In this document: positions 34,691 to 44,500 of the stretch, one piece after another
Position numbering within the stretch: the first letter of the stretch is position 1
How the letters are laid out: every line of letters starts with the position of its first letter
DNA from: 2-12-FULL-41-17 sp964562855
Lineage (GTDB): Bacteria > Patescibacteriota > Microgenomatia > Curtissbacterales > GWA2-41-24
Length of the DNA stretch: 64,000 bases
Assembly: GCA_964562855.1 (NCBI GenBank)
Contig: CAZLVB010000001.1
Span: 1-64,000 of the forward strand
Direction of reading: 5' to 3'
Translations under genes and position numbers: made by a program
Notes under the pieces: generated by a model
Seen by the model: only the letters and a program-made list of their open reading frames with translations
The model's database searches: none
What the model was told of the DNA's origin: nothing

Positions 34691-35390
34691 GCAGTTTTTT
34701 GTTGAGGCCCCAAAAATACCACTTAAGATATTTTGGCAACCATTTTGCAAGATAAAAACGGGATTCTTTAGTCAAATATGTCCAGGTAGTCGGTACTTCA
34801 GTTACTCTAAATCCCGAAAAATGCGCTTTTACTGTTAATTCGATTGCTAGTTCAAATCCACCGTCTGACTCTATCTTTATTTTTTGTAAAAATCTTTTGG
34901 AATAAAGTCGAAAAGAATTTGTGGCATCGTGAGTCGGTAGCCCCACTAAATAATGGAGGCTGATGCCAGCAATTCTGGAGAGAATTTGTTTGACAACCGG
35001 CCCCCCAATTTGATGTCCTCCTTCCATGTAACGCGATGCCGCGATTACATCGAAGCCTTGATTAAACTTTTCCATCATTGTGTTTAGAACTTTTGGATCA
35101 TCGGTTAAATCTGCCATCATTACACAAACAGCATTTCCTTTGGCTTTCGCAAGTCCTGTCTTCAGAGCATTTAGCGCTCCCCTGCCATATGTGTTTTTAA
35201 CAAGCTTTACGTTCGGAAATCTTTTTTGAAATTTTTTTACTGGAGAAATGGTAGTATCCTCATTCATATCATAGATTATTAGCAATTCATGGGGAATTTC
35301 GACTGATGTTTCAACTCTTTTTATGGTCTGCCTTATCACTTTGCCTTCATTGTAAACGGGCATGACGATTGATAATCTCACGATTCTCAT
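34668..35390 (-). CDS. GT2 polyprenol-phosphate mannosyltransferase-like (DPM1-like)
   Basis: The start at 35390 gives 240 residues beginning MRIVRLSIVMPVYNEGKV, the usual DPM1 beginning; a GTG at 35465 would add 25 unrelated residues. ELLIIYDMNEDTT replaces the usual VDDGS.D.T, VMMADLTDDPKVL is the metal site, and ASRYMEGG plus DATNSFRLYSKRFL is the DPM1 C-terminal hallmark. It would transfer one sugar (perhaps mannose) from a nucleotide donor to polyprenyl phosphate, feeding the GT-C proteins. Confidence 0.82.
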   Translation of the reverse strand: MRIVRLSIVMPVYNEGKVIRQTIKRVETSVEIPHELLIIYDMNEDTTISPVKKFQKRFPNVKLVKNTYGRGALNALKTGLAKAKGNAVCVMMADLTDDPKVLNTMMEKFNQGFDVIAASRYMEGGHQIGGPVVKQILSRIAGISLHYLVGLPTHDATNSFRLYSKRFLQKIKIESDGGFELAIELTVKAHFSGFRVTEVPTTWTYLTKESRFYLAKWLPKYLKWYFWGLNKKLHGFPKSN

Positions 35391-35430
35391 TTTAAACAGC
35401 GTTTTGAATGGAGTCAAAGAAAGAGTTTGG

Positions 35431-36759
35431 TTATATATCGCGCCATTTGGCCTCGAAGATTTCACCCAAGCCCTCTACCGGTCGTTTAGCGAGATGATTT
35501 TCGAGAGATTTGATAGTAAAGATGATTTTATTGGTTCTGAAAACGTTCCAAACGTCGCAAACTACACAGGTTTTGGAAACAAGCTTTCTGACTTTGGTTA
35601 TATCCATCTTTTTATAGAAGTCGTGATTGGTGGCAAGAAAAATCAAGTCGGCACCTTTTAGGGTTTCTGAGAGGTCTTTTTGGTAGCCGGCAACATAAGG
35701 GTCATGCAAGAAAACTCTGGCCCTCTCACGCTCCAGGGCTTTTTTGACTTTGAAGGCCAGCGATTCGCGAATATCGTCTATTTCTGCTTTAAAAGCCAAA
35801 CCTAAAATTACTGCCTTTTTACCCTGAAGCCTAGTACGTTCTCTAACTTTCTTGATCAAGAACAAAGGAATTGATTCGTTTATTTTCCAACTGGTAGCAA
35901 TTAAATCTGCAAAGGGCACGTCGCCTATCAGAAAGAATCCGTCTTTAAAAAGACAAGGGCCGCCTGTTAAACCTGGCAGGGCCAGTCCCCCTCTTTTGTA
36001 GTTTCTATTCACCAAATCTACTATTTTGTAAATGTCTCTGTGATTGTTTCCGGCCAAAATCATAAACTCGTTGGCTATTGCAAAGTTGATATAACGATAC
36101 ATGTTAGTAAAAAGTTTTGCTAACTCCGCTGAAACCGAATCTGAAGTATTTACTTCAATTCCCAGATTTTTGAAGAAATCTGCGGCCTTTTGAGCAGAAT
36201 TTCTCTCGGCTCCTCCGATTATTTGAGGAATTTCGGCAAGTTCGGCCAATGAGCGTCCCTCCGCAATCCTCTCCGGACAAAATGCCAGATAAAAATTTTG
36301 GCCAACTTTAAAGCCCTCCTCTTCAAGATACGCCTTGACATAATCAGTTGTACCAGGCGAGACTGTTGATCTAAGTATTAAAAGCTGCCCTTTTTTAAGG
36401 TATGGGCGTGCTACTGCCAGGGCTTTGTCAATTTGCACGAGCGAGGGATTCATGTTTTCGTCAACCGGGGTTCCGAGGGTGAGAATTATGACACGGACTT
36501 TGGCAATGTTTGAAAAATCCGTGGTGACTTTAAATGACTTGCCTATATATTTCTCCAAAAGCTGTTGAGACCCCTCTTCTATAAAAGGCATTCGCATGCG
36601 GGAGAGCAGATTAATCTTTTGGGAGTCTACATCTATGCCATATACGCTATGACCCTTGTCTGCCAAAAATAGGGCCAGCGGTAAACCGACTCTACCGACA
36701 CCGACAACAGCTACCGGCGGTTTTAAATTTTTCCTTGCTCTTTTTGGGTTTTTAGCCAA
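35431..36759 (-). CDS. Nucleotide-sugar dehydrogenase, WecC/VipA-like
   Basis: 442-residue NAD-dependent two-step oxidase making a UDP-uronic acid, most like the UDP-ManNAc or UDP-GlcNAc dehydrogenases. AVVGVGRVGLPLAL at 17-30 is the NAD site, TLGTPVDENMNP replaces the GTP loop, FCPERIAEGRSL and NNH.DI are family blocks, and GLTGGPCLFKDG holds the catalytic Cys269. LAFKAEIDDIRES is the C-terminal hinge. The start is a TTG with AGGAGG 7 bases upstream, which decides it. It overlaps the epimerase gene by 37 bases, so the pair may act in sequence. Confidence 0.87.
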   Translation of the reverse strand: MAKNPKRARKNLKPPVAVVGVGRVGLPLALFLADKGHSVYGIDVDSQKINLLSRMRMPFIEEGSQQLLEKYIGKSFKVTTDFSNIAKVRVIILTLGTPVDENMNPSLVQIDKALAVARPYLKKGQLLILRSTVSPGTTDYVKAYLEEEGFKVGQNFYLAFCPERIAEGRSLAELAEIPQIIGGAERNSAQKAADFFKNLGIEVNTSDSVSAELAKLFTNMYRYINFAIANEFMILAGNNHRDIYKIVDLVNRNYKRGGLALPGLTGGPCLFKDGFFLIGDVPFADLIATSWKINESIPLFLIKKVRERTRLQGKKAVILGLAFKAEIDDIRESLAFKVKKALERERARVFLHDPYVAGYQKDLSETLKGADLIFLATNHDFYKKMDITKVRKLVSKTCVVCDVWNVFRTNKIIFTIKSLENHLAKRPVEGLGEIFEAKWRDI

Positions 36760-37694
36760 TGAACTACCTCCTTTAGTCCAGTTTCAAATTTTACTTCCGG
36801 TTGCCAGTTTATCATCTTTTTTATTTTAGTAATATCCGGTACTCGTCTTTTGATATCGAACTGGAATCCTCTTACATATTTAACTCTAAGTGATTTTTTA
36901 ATACCCATAATTCTCCACAGCAGTTTTGCCAGATAGATCATTTTTATTTCCTCATCACTACCTATGTTGAAGGTTTGATTTTCCCCTTTGTCGCTAAGAG
37001 CAACCTGGATAACGCCATTTGCGATATCTGAAACATGAGTAAAGCATCTAGTCTGCTGGCCATCTCCCAGGAGTTCCAATGGGTACTGTCCGTTAAGAAT
37101 TTTGCGCACTAAATCCGGTATGACATGAGCATAGCCGACCTCTCTTTCCGGAAATTCGTTTATGCCATACGCATTAAATGGTCTGCATATCGAATAAGGC
37201 AATTTGTATTGATCCCAAAAGGCATGGCAATACCATTCGCCTATCAACTTCGAAAAACCATATGACGTTACTGGCGGTGGAATTCTTTTGATATCATCCT
37301 CTTTCGAGGGAAAAGATTTGGTCGACTCGAAAACCATGGACGACGAAATATAAACTATTCTTTTGACTTTACTTTTGGCCGCTGCCTCGAAAGTGGAACT
37401 GTAAATTTTGTTGTTTTCAGAAAGAATAGTTGCCGGATATTTATGAAAATAACCGATTCCGCCTATTTTGGCGGCTGCGTTTATAACTATATCTATACCT
37501 TTAAAGATCTCAGAAGTGTTATTAGTATTTGTCAGGTCGACTTTTTTAAAATCCGCCCGCTTGTCAACAGAAGCGTCTTTCTTGGAAAGATCATCAGCAA
37601 TTCTGACATAGAAATTGCGCTCTAGAAGTTGTTTGACTATCTCGCTTCCGATAAAGCCGGCGCCTCCTGTAACCATAAATTTAATTTTGTTCAT
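36723..37694 (-). CDS. NAD-dependent sugar epimerase/dehydratase (extended SDR)
   Basis: 323 residues. VTGGAGFIGSEIVKQLL near 8-24 is the NAD-binding GxxGxxG, and YISSSMVFES plus SYGFSKLIGEWYC supply the catalytic S and YxxxK. CRPFNAYG and LLGDGQQTRCFTHVSDIA are substrate-side motifs of this family. It is probably a 4-epimerase or a similar enzyme acting on a UDP- or GDP-sugar, and it pairs with the WecC-like dehydrogenase just downstream. The exact substrate cannot be read. Confidence 0.82.
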   Translation of the reverse strand: MNKIKFMVTGGAGFIGSEIVKQLLERNFYVRIADDLSKKDASVDKRADFKKVDLTNTNNTSEIFKGIDIVINAAAKIGGIGYFHKYPATILSENNKIYSSTFEAAAKSKVKRIVYISSSMVFESTKSFPSKEDDIKRIPPPVTSYGFSKLIGEWYCHAFWDQYKLPYSICRPFNAYGINEFPEREVGYAHVIPDLVRKILNGQYPLELLGDGQQTRCFTHVSDIANGVIQVALSDKGENQTFNIGSDEEIKMIYLAKLLWRIMGIKKSLRVKYVRGFQFDIKRRVPDITKIKKMINWQPEVKFETGLKEVVHWLKTQKEQGKI

Positions 37695-37712
37695 TTGTCA
37701 GATGAATTTAGG

Positions 37713-39323
37713 CTATCTATTTTGATCCCTTCTTAACCATAAACGATACCCGCTAAGTGCTACAATCAATATCGCAATGAGGGAAATATACTCGCTAAAT
37801 CTGTGCATTGGTGAACGAGTGTAATTGATTATAACTTCATGAACCCCAGGTGACAACTTAAAAGTGATAAGTCCCGAATTGTTTACATAATCAATTGGGA
37901 TTTTTTGACCTTCTGATTTAACCTGCCAACCGGGAAAATAGATTGTATTTACCTTGACTTGCGACTCACCTGAACTTTCTATTCTTACCCGATATCGACT
38001 ATGTTTGATAGTCGACTCTAGAATCTTTGCGTTCCCTTGCACTATTTCAATTTTGTCCGTCGCACGCTTTTGAGGTTTTTCTTTCACCCATAATGGGAGA
38101 TATTCATCTTGAACTGTTGTTGAGTCTTCGTTGGTTGTATAAAAACCGTCTCCCCTATTTACAAACGCAGAAGGTTTTGTATAGAAAATAGTTGAAATGA
38201 TTGCTGCTGCAACAATCAATAAGACGGCAACTCGCGGTTTCTTGATATTCTGAATAATAAATGCAGAAAAAAAGGCAGAGGCAAAAACTGTTACCGACAA
38301 AAGCCTCCACGGAAATTGAATAACATCTACATAGGGGATTTTCTGCCAGATTATTAATGACGGTTTGGTCATTAAGAAGATGCTGATGGCAACAACTATC
38401 AGCATAAAATCCACAACATGATTTCTATTTTTTTTGGCAAACCTCAGAAAGATCGCTGAAACAATCACTGCCTGTGATACAAGGCCGAGTTGAGGTGAAA
38501 ATCCGCCTATACCGGGTCTTGGCCCGTAACCCCAGGTCGGAATAATCAGGTGTTTAATATTAACGAGATGGTCCGATATATTAGCAACTTTTATTTGAGA
38601 GGCGCGTACATATTGAAGATCGTAAAGCGCAGGTAACCAGAAAAAGGCCGAGACTAAAGCTCCTCCAAGAAACGCAGCCGAAATATGCAATCTTTTTTTG
38701 GGTAATGACAAAAGTGAAATTATCCATAAAAGCGATACAAATATAACAGCAATCACATTATGTGAAAGAATTAAAAGAGCAATAACGATCGTCAAGATTG
38801 GTAAAAAAAAATTTTTACCCTCTTTTATTTTGAAAAGACTGCCAAGAATAAGCGGAATAAACAAAAAAGCAAGATTCTCCCCAATTGAGCCCCTAACATA
38901 AAGGTCAACGAAGCGATACGGAACAAAAAGGTATAAGACAGCGCCGGTAAAGGCAGCATATTTAGTAAAAACTTGAGAAAGTGCCCAGTACATGGCAATG
39001 GAGGAAGCAATTGTAGAAACAGCAAAAATTATTTTGACACTATCGACAAAACTTACGCCTAAAAGTTTCGGCACTTCGGACAAGTAAAACGGCAACGGAT
39101 AGAGAAAATTCAAAACCGGATAGCCGAAATTGCCGTTAAGTCTATCAACAAATCGTACGGGAAACTGACCGTCGACAAGCGTTTGATGAAAAGCAGTAAA
39201 TCGAATTACCATCCATTCGCCGTCATGACTTTCGAAATAGCCCTTTTTAAAAAACGGCCAGACGGCAATAAGTGACAGCAAAATTACTAAAATCAGGTAA
39301 GAATACTTCTTTGTAATAATCAT
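37713..39323 (-). CDS. PTPS-related polytopic membrane protein
   Basis: 536 residues, third member of the set at 14709 and 30097. ESHDGEWMVIRFTAFHQTL, GQFPVRFVDRLNGNFGYPVL and LPFYLSEVP head the protein; the C-terminal module has IYFPGWQVKSEGQK and SPGVHEVIINYTRSP. About eleven hydrophobic segments. The 69-base gap upstream holds only AT-rich sequence and no clear promoter. A GT-C-like role is presumed. Confidence 0.68.
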   Translation of the reverse strand: MIITKKYSYLILVILLSLIAVWPFFKKGYFESHDGEWMVIRFTAFHQTLVDGQFPVRFVDRLNGNFGYPVLNFLYPLPFYLSEVPKLLGVSFVDSVKIIFAVSTIASSIAMYWALSQVFTKYAAFTGAVLYLFVPYRFVDLYVRGSIGENLAFLFIPLILGSLFKIKEGKNFFLPILTIVIALLILSHNVIAVIFVSLLWIISLLSLPKKRLHISAAFLGGALVSAFFWLPALYDLQYVRASQIKVANISDHLVNIKHLIIPTWGYGPRPGIGGFSPQLGLVSQAVIVSAIFLRFAKKNRNHVVDFMLIVVAISIFLMTKPSLIIWQKIPYVDVIQFPWRLLSVTVFASAFFSAFIIQNIKKPRVAVLLIVAAAIISTIFYTKPSAFVNRGDGFYTTNEDSTTVQDEYLPLWVKEKPQKRATDKIEIVQGNAKILESTIKHSRYRVRIESSGESQVKVNTIYFPGWQVKSEGQKIPIDYVNNSGLITFKLSPGVHEVIINYTRSPMHRFSEYISLIAILIVALSGYRLWLRRDQNR

Positions 39324-39392
39324 TTCTATGTTTTGTCAGCTTTCCACTTCGGTTATTTAAATAATTAAAGTGAGTTTAAAAGCCTACGTTAT

Positions 39393-41807
39393 TTAAAACT
39401 CTTTCTTTCGCCAAAAGATGAGACTGCCGATTAACAGCCCACCGATCGAGGCTAAAGATACTGCTGACCCCATTTTGAAAGACTTCGGTTCATAATTGAA
39501 ACGGACCGAATGGAAGCCGCTAGGCACAGCCACTCCTCTTAAGGCATAATGGGCTCTCAAAAGAGGAGTTTTCCGGCCGTCAATTGTTACCTGCCAATCC
39601 GGGTCATAGGTATCAGAGATAAAAAGAAGACTATTATAATCGGATTCAAAATCGATAACAATTTTATTCGGCTCGTAATTTAAAACTTTAGGGACTGTGA
39701 TTTCAGAAGCCAAATCGGTAATCTGAATGGGTGGTTCCTGCTCAAGAATTAAAGTCTCCAAATTAAAATTAGAATCATAAATTTTATTGATGATTTCTTG
39801 ATCGTTTTTAGCAACATGATACTTGGTGGTCATAAATATTCTGGGCAATGCTGTTTCCCTTAGGTAAACCTGAAACTTATCGTATTGCCAAAACCCGCTG
39901 ACTTTGTCATTTGGAAATCTTTCGTAATGCCAATCTAAACCTGTTTTGGGATTATCCTCCTTATCCAATAAATATTTGACGCCTAATAGATCAAACAATC
40001 TTCTACGGTAGCCGTTTTCCTCATTGGGAACGACGGCATCGGACCTCAAATATGTTTCTGGGACTTGACCTGAGAAACTTGAAGCTAAAAGTTCTGCGTA
40101 TCTTGAGTATCTTAAAGTATCGTAACCCTCAACAGCATAGACTTGATAATGAGTTGGAAAATTGAAATCTATATGAGCAGTTCCTCCACCGTAAAAACGG
40201 TCTATTCCCGCATTATTTTTTAGCCAGTAAAATAGTGGGTGATCCGGAAAAATAAATTTCTTTGGGGCGACAGGTAAGAATTTGTTTGTATAATAAATGC
40301 CACCCATAAGAACCATGGTAAAAATTCCCAAGATATAAATATATTTGAATATTTCTTTTTTTAGTTTCATTAATTTTTGTGCTCTTTGCAAAATTAAAAT
40401 GCCTAAAGGTATTGCTAAAAACATTCCGGTTGGCAGAATTAAATTTCTCCGTGTCACTGCAAGATTGATAAGCCATGTTTCTTTGGGTTGTAAAAAATAC
40501 TGACCGGATATTGCAAAGATCCAAAGCAGCAAATATACCCCTGCAATAGGAATCAAAAATTTCAAAAATCGCCTAAGGTATCCCTTATTTTGAAAATTTT
40601 TAATCAGATCTTCAAAACCAAACGCAGCCAGGATAATTAAGAAAAATATCGAAATCGAAATAAATCTGGAAGGTGTTGTTGAGTCTATAAGTGGAAGCCT
40701 AAAAACCTTTATTACGTAAGTTATCGGTCCATTAACGGCAGACAATATGAAAAATAAAGAAGTGATTGTTGCAAATATTACGAATTTATATTTTCTTAAT
40801 TTATATATTGCCCATAAAGCAAAAACCAATGGAATTACACCAAAATAAGGGGTAAAATCCCCATACGATTGACTCCAGAAATTATTGTTTGCCGGATGTC
40901 CGAAAAAATCACTGGCAAAAAAAGTTATTAGGTTTTTAAAAGGCATGATCCCTAAGTCGAAGGCGTAAGTAGAAAATGGAAGGGATATCGGGGAAAGTTT
41001 ATAAAAGTGATAAGTTGGTACTAGCTGAACAGCGACCAGCAAAAAGGAGCTTATGGTTATCAATGCTAGCCTAAGTAATCCTCCCTGACTAAATTTGAAT
41101 TTATACAACCAATAAATCAAGGCAGAGATGTAGAGATATATCGTTGTTTGAGGATGTCCCGCAAGAATTGCCATTGATAGTGAAATAGTCATCAATAAGG
41201 CAAATCGTGTTTTTGATTTTTCATGGTATTTGTTTATTGAATAAATTATTAGTGGTAGCCAAATGTAGCTGTGGGTAACATTACCGTTTTCCATCCATGT
41301 AATAAGATAACTGGAAAGCATAAAAGCGACTGCTCCAAACAAAGACGGGATTTTTGAAATGCTGAAACTTCTTATGGCTAAATACATAAAAATACCTCCA
41401 AGAAACGGCTGCAGCACAATGAGTAAAATCCAGGCGTTTTTGGGGTCTGTTAGAAAATAAAAACCAGTCAGCGGGTAAAACACGCTCGACTGAAAATTAG
41501 CCAAAAGGGGCTGGCCGGAAAATGTGTAAGGATTCCAAAGTGGAAATTCTCCTTTTTTAATTTGATTTAGCGCAAATTCTTTCCAGGGGTAAATCTGACG
41601 GACGCTATCTGCACCTATCAGTTCCTTGTGTGTAGTCCATGGATTGTAACCTTCCCACCCGCCTGAATACCAAGGGAAGTAAAAGGAAACTAACAAATCG
41701 CCAGGTATTGGATAAAGATCTTTCAAAAATATTTTGAAAAAAATAAGACAGGTAATCGCGAAAATGGCGAGTATAGGCATAATTTTTAGAAAAAAATTTT
41801 TTTTCAT
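39393..41807 (-). CDS. YfhO-family membrane glycosyltransferase-like protein
   Basis: 804 residues, paralogue of the protein at 20507. PGDLLVSFYFPWYSGGWEG and SVRQIYPWKEFA are followed by PLWNPYTFSGQPLLANFQSS. The C-terminal beta module contains DTYDPDWQVTIDGRKTPLL and PSGFHSVRFNYEPKSFK, then a final helix. About thirteen hydrophobic segments are visible. It shares an ATGA overlap with the MptB-like gene upstream. It is likely to add a sugar from a lipid carrier on the outer face; substrate unknown. Confidence 0.85.
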   Translation of the reverse strand: MKKNFFLKIMPILAIFAITCLIFFKIFLKDLYPIPGDLLVSFYFPWYSGGWEGYNPWTTHKELIGADSVRQIYPWKEFALNQIKKGEFPLWNPYTFSGQPLLANFQSSVFYPLTGFYFLTDPKNAWILLIVLQPFLGGIFMYLAIRSFSISKIPSLFGAVAFMLSSYLITWMENGNVTHSYIWLPLIIYSINKYHEKSKTRFALLMTISLSMAILAGHPQTTIYLYISALIYWLYKFKFSQGGLLRLALITISSFLLVAVQLVPTYHFYKLSPISLPFSTYAFDLGIMPFKNLITFFASDFFGHPANNNFWSQSYGDFTPYFGVIPLVFALWAIYKLRKYKFVIFATITSLFFILSAVNGPITYVIKVFRLPLIDSTTPSRFISISIFFLIILAAFGFEDLIKNFQNKGYLRRFLKFLIPIAGVYLLLWIFAISGQYFLQPKETWLINLAVTRRNLILPTGMFLAIPLGILILQRAQKLMKLKKEIFKYIYILGIFTMVLMGGIYYTNKFLPVAPKKFIFPDHPLFYWLKNNAGIDRFYGGGTAHIDFNFPTHYQVYAVEGYDTLRYSRYAELLASSFSGQVPETYLRSDAVVPNEENGYRRRLFDLLGVKYLLDKEDNPKTGLDWHYERFPNDKVSGFWQYDKFQVYLRETALPRIFMTTKYHVAKNDQEIINKIYDSNFNLETLILEQEPPIQITDLASEITVPKVLNYEPNKIVIDFESDYNSLLFISDTYDPDWQVTIDGRKTPLLRAHYALRGVAVPSGFHSVRFNYEPKSFKMGSAVSLASIGGLLIGSLIFWRKKEF

Positions 41808-42994
41808 TTAAGTTTTCTGACATGACTCTTTATGACTATCAAAAAAACTGTGATAAAAGCTGGAATAAAAAGAACTGTTTGAATAAAGCCGAGCGTTTGC
41901 GGCTGTGACCAGTCGCCGTAAAAAAGAAAAGGAAGGTAGCGCAAGCTTGCTCCTATAGAAAAGGCCAGAGCAATCGTTATCAATTTTATATTAGGCAAAA
42001 GAGCAACTATTGGGAGGGTCCAAAAAAGATACCACGGCTGGAACTGGACCTGCGTGGCTCCCGACGACACAAAAGGGACACTGATTCTAAATGTGGAGAA
42101 TACAAAAGTGAAGATGGTCATTGTTATCAAGCTTAGCATAACAACCCGTTTGGCTGATCGGCGGAAGAAAATTAACCAGGGTAGATTAAGTATCGATATA
42201 TATTTAACAAAGACCCCTATTAAGAGGGCAACATACGACCCTACAGTCTTTTTAAGAGTCAAAAGATAAATTGGCATTATTATAAAAGTTGCTAGGACGA
42301 CATCATTGTGAGCATTGGCGACGCCTTCGATCAGCAGTAAAGGGTTTAGGGCATAGAACGCTGTACCCAAAAGGACTTTTCCTGGATTTAATTTTTGGAG
42401 GATTTTATAAATTAGATAAGAGTTTACTAGGTGAAAAATACTTATAAAAACCTTGAAGGCAAAAAAATTGAGTAAAAATTTACCAAAACCTAATACTGCC
42501 GGGATAAGTGACATGCCAAGCCACATTGGGCCATACGGTGAATATCGATGGACCCAGCGCATGAAACGTAACCATTCGTCCTGAGGAAAATCCAAAGGTC
42601 GATGAGTATAGGGACTGGCATGATAATTGAGAATAATCTTGGCATCAAAAAGATAATTGAAAAGATCGGAAGATAAAAAGGGGTAGGCAAAAATCAAAAC
42701 AGCAGTATTTGTAGCTATAGCTAATTTTAAATACTCCTTTGTTGTTTTTTTTCTGTTCAATAACCATAAATTGAATATGAAAAATAAAAAAGCAATTATT
42801 ATAAACACCAGATAGAGAGATGTCGCTAGCGGTCTATTAAAATATCCAAGTTTTTGCATTTGGCTTATAAATGCTAGGACGAGGTGGTTTTGGGATAAAG
42901 TAAGATTAAGATCTACGTAGGCATAAGAAAAAACTGTTACGAGACCGTAAAGTAGTAAGTTTACAAAAAGTAAAAATTTCTCAAAATTTGACAC
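41804..42994 (-). CDS. MptB-like polyprenyl-phosphomannose mannosyltransferase
   Basis: 396-residue GT-C enzyme. FLSSDLFNYLFDAKI around 106-120, ASPYTHRP at 126-133 and HRYSPYGPMWL at 149-159 are the motifs of the MptA/MptB and related GT87-like families, which extend alpha-1,6-mannan from polyprenyl-phosphate mannose in actinobacteria. NAHNDVVLATFI later is also typical. The GTG start has no clear Shine-Dalgarno. It supports the idea that polyprenyl-phosphate mannose is a donor in this cell. Confidence 0.8.
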   Translation of the reverse strand: MSNFEKFLLFVNLLLYGLVTVFSYAYVDLNLTLSQNHLVLAFISQMQKLGYFNRPLATSLYLVFIIIAFLFFIFNLWLLNRKKTTKEYLKLAIATNTAVLIFAYPFLSSDLFNYLFDAKIILNYHASPYTHRPLDFPQDEWLRFMRWVHRYSPYGPMWLGMSLIPAVLGFGKFLLNFFAFKVFISIFHLVNSYLIYKILQKLNPGKVLLGTAFYALNPLLLIEGVANAHNDVVLATFIIMPIYLLTLKKTVGSYVALLIGVFVKYISILNLPWLIFFRRSAKRVVMLSLITMTIFTFVFSTFRISVPFVSSGATQVQFQPWYLFWTLPIVALLPNIKLITIALAFSIGASLRYLPFLFYGDWSQPQTLGFIQTVLFIPAFITVFLIVIKSHVRKLK

Positions 42995-43015
42995 AAAACA
43001 AGCTTTCTTATTTTA

Positions 43016-44500
43016 CTATTTTAGAACCTTGATCAACACGTAGTCTTGATGCTCGGCTATAAGTTCATACCTATTTTTCTCAATATTATCCAAGTTGAGT
43101 CTCCAGCCTTCAGTTAATAATAAAAAAGGTTTTTTCCCAAAAGATATAATACCCTTAAGACTGTTTCTTGGAAACGGCTCACCTTGTACATGATAAACTT
43201 TTTTCTGTGAATAAAAGACAGCACCCGGCAGGAAAAATTCATTGTCAAGATATAAGGTTTCTGGCCGCATCCTTGCTGCCGTTGCGGTATACGCTAAACC
43301 ACTTGTTGATTTATCAAAAAGTTTAATCTCGTCTCTAAATTCGTAAATTTGCTTAAGTGATAAAGCCAAAATTAAGCAAATAGTAACTGCAGAAGCGATC
43401 GCTGTTTTATTTTTACGGATAAAAATAACGAATTTTTTAGGCAAAAAGTTTTTATTTAGAGTAACAACTTTTAGGGAGTAAAAAAGTATTTGATAAAGTG
43501 AGAATGCAATAAAAATCCCAAGTATAGGATAAAGGGGGATTAGATGCCAAATTTCTGTTTTTGAATTTGTTAAAAAACCGAATATAAGGATTAAAAACCA
43601 AATGTATAGCACAAAAAGTATCGGGGTTTTAAATAGAAATGCTACTGATCCGACAAGAGCAATTAGGGCGGGATAAAACCATTCTAGAATTCCATAATGC
43701 AGATAGACAAAGGTCAAAGAAGAACCAATCTCTTCAAAATTTGGTTTCACCTTAAACTCTGGTCTTAATCCAACATTTATCAAGTGATTTAAAAAATTCA
43801 AGCCGTAAACTTTGATATTTATAACTAGCCATGGGGCTAAAATTAATGAAAATAAAAAAACCCCTATTAAGGTTCTTTTAATTGGGGCTGATTTATTTTT
43901 AATAAACGTAAAGATTAATATAATAAGAATCGGAGGTAAAATAGTCAGCCCAATGACTGACTTAGTTAGCAACGAAAAGGCAAAAGATATCGCAAACGGA
44001 TAGACCCAGTTTAAGTTGTTTCTTATCTTAACGGCACAATAAAAGGTAAATAAATAAAAAAAGATAAAAACAGTATCTAAATTACCAGATCTTGCCCTTA
44101 AGATAAACCAGACGGAGGAAAGTAACATTAAAGCCGCACCCATTCCAATGATCCGGTTAAAGAGGTTTTTACCAATAAGATACAAAGTTATAACCGAACC
44201 AAATCCCGCCAATGCTGAGGGAAAGCGGGCAGCAAAATCTGTCACCCCAAATACTAAAAATGAGATTGCCATTAGCAAAAATGCCAAAGGCGGATGATCT
44301 ATATATGGTGATTCGTTAAAATAAAGAATCAGGGGCTGGTAACTTGTTAAAATATTCCTTGCTATCTCTGCGTACCAGGCTTCATCGAAATCAACCAGGC
44401 TTGTCGCACCAAGATTGTAAAAAAATAAAGGCGAAAAAACCAGAATGGTTATAATGGCGAAAATATCACTTTTGTATTTTTTAAGAAAATTTCTAACCAT
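43016..44500 (-). CDS. GT39/PMT_2-family glycosyltransferase (ArnT-like)
   Basis: 494-residue polytopic protein with the classical pattern: VDFDEAWYAEIARNIL at 36-51 (catalytic acidic pair), HPPLAFLLMAISF at 69-81 and FAARFPSALAGF. About twelve hydrophobic segments and a small soluble C-terminus are visible. Closest in pattern to ArnT and undecaprenyl-phosphate sugar transferases. Its start coincides with the stop of the GT39 gene upstream at 44500. It differs from the WDE array in lacking the SPWH motif. Confidence 0.87.
   Translation of the reverse strand: MVRNFLKKYKSDIFAIITILVFSPLFFYNLGATSLVDFDEAWYAEIARNILTSYQPLILYFNESPYIDHPPLAFLLMAISFLVFGVTDFAARFPSALAGFGSVITLYLIGKNLFNRIIGMGAALMLLSSVWFILRARSGNLDTVFIFFYLFTFYCAVKIRNNLNWVYPFAISFAFSLLTKSVIGLTILPPILIILIFTFIKNKSAPIKRTLIGVFLFSLILAPWLVINIKVYGLNFLNHLINVGLRPEFKVKPNFEEIGSSLTFVYLHYGILEWFYPALIALVGSVAFLFKTPILFVLYIWFLILIFGFLTNSKTEIWHLIPLYPILGIFIAFSLYQILFYSLKVVTLNKNFLPKKFVIFIRKNKTAIASAVTICLILALSLKQIYEFRDEIKLFDKSTSGLAYTATAARMRPETLYLDNEFFLPGAVFYSQKKVYHVQGEPFPRNSLKGIISFGKKPFLLLTEGWRLNLDNIEKNRYELIAEHQDYVLIKVLK

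Noticed and set aside
43016..44500. Oligosaccharyltransferase (STT3/PglB/AglB) among the GT-C proteins
   Set aside because: None of the GT-C proteins shows a WWDYG-type motif or the typical large C-terminal domain.
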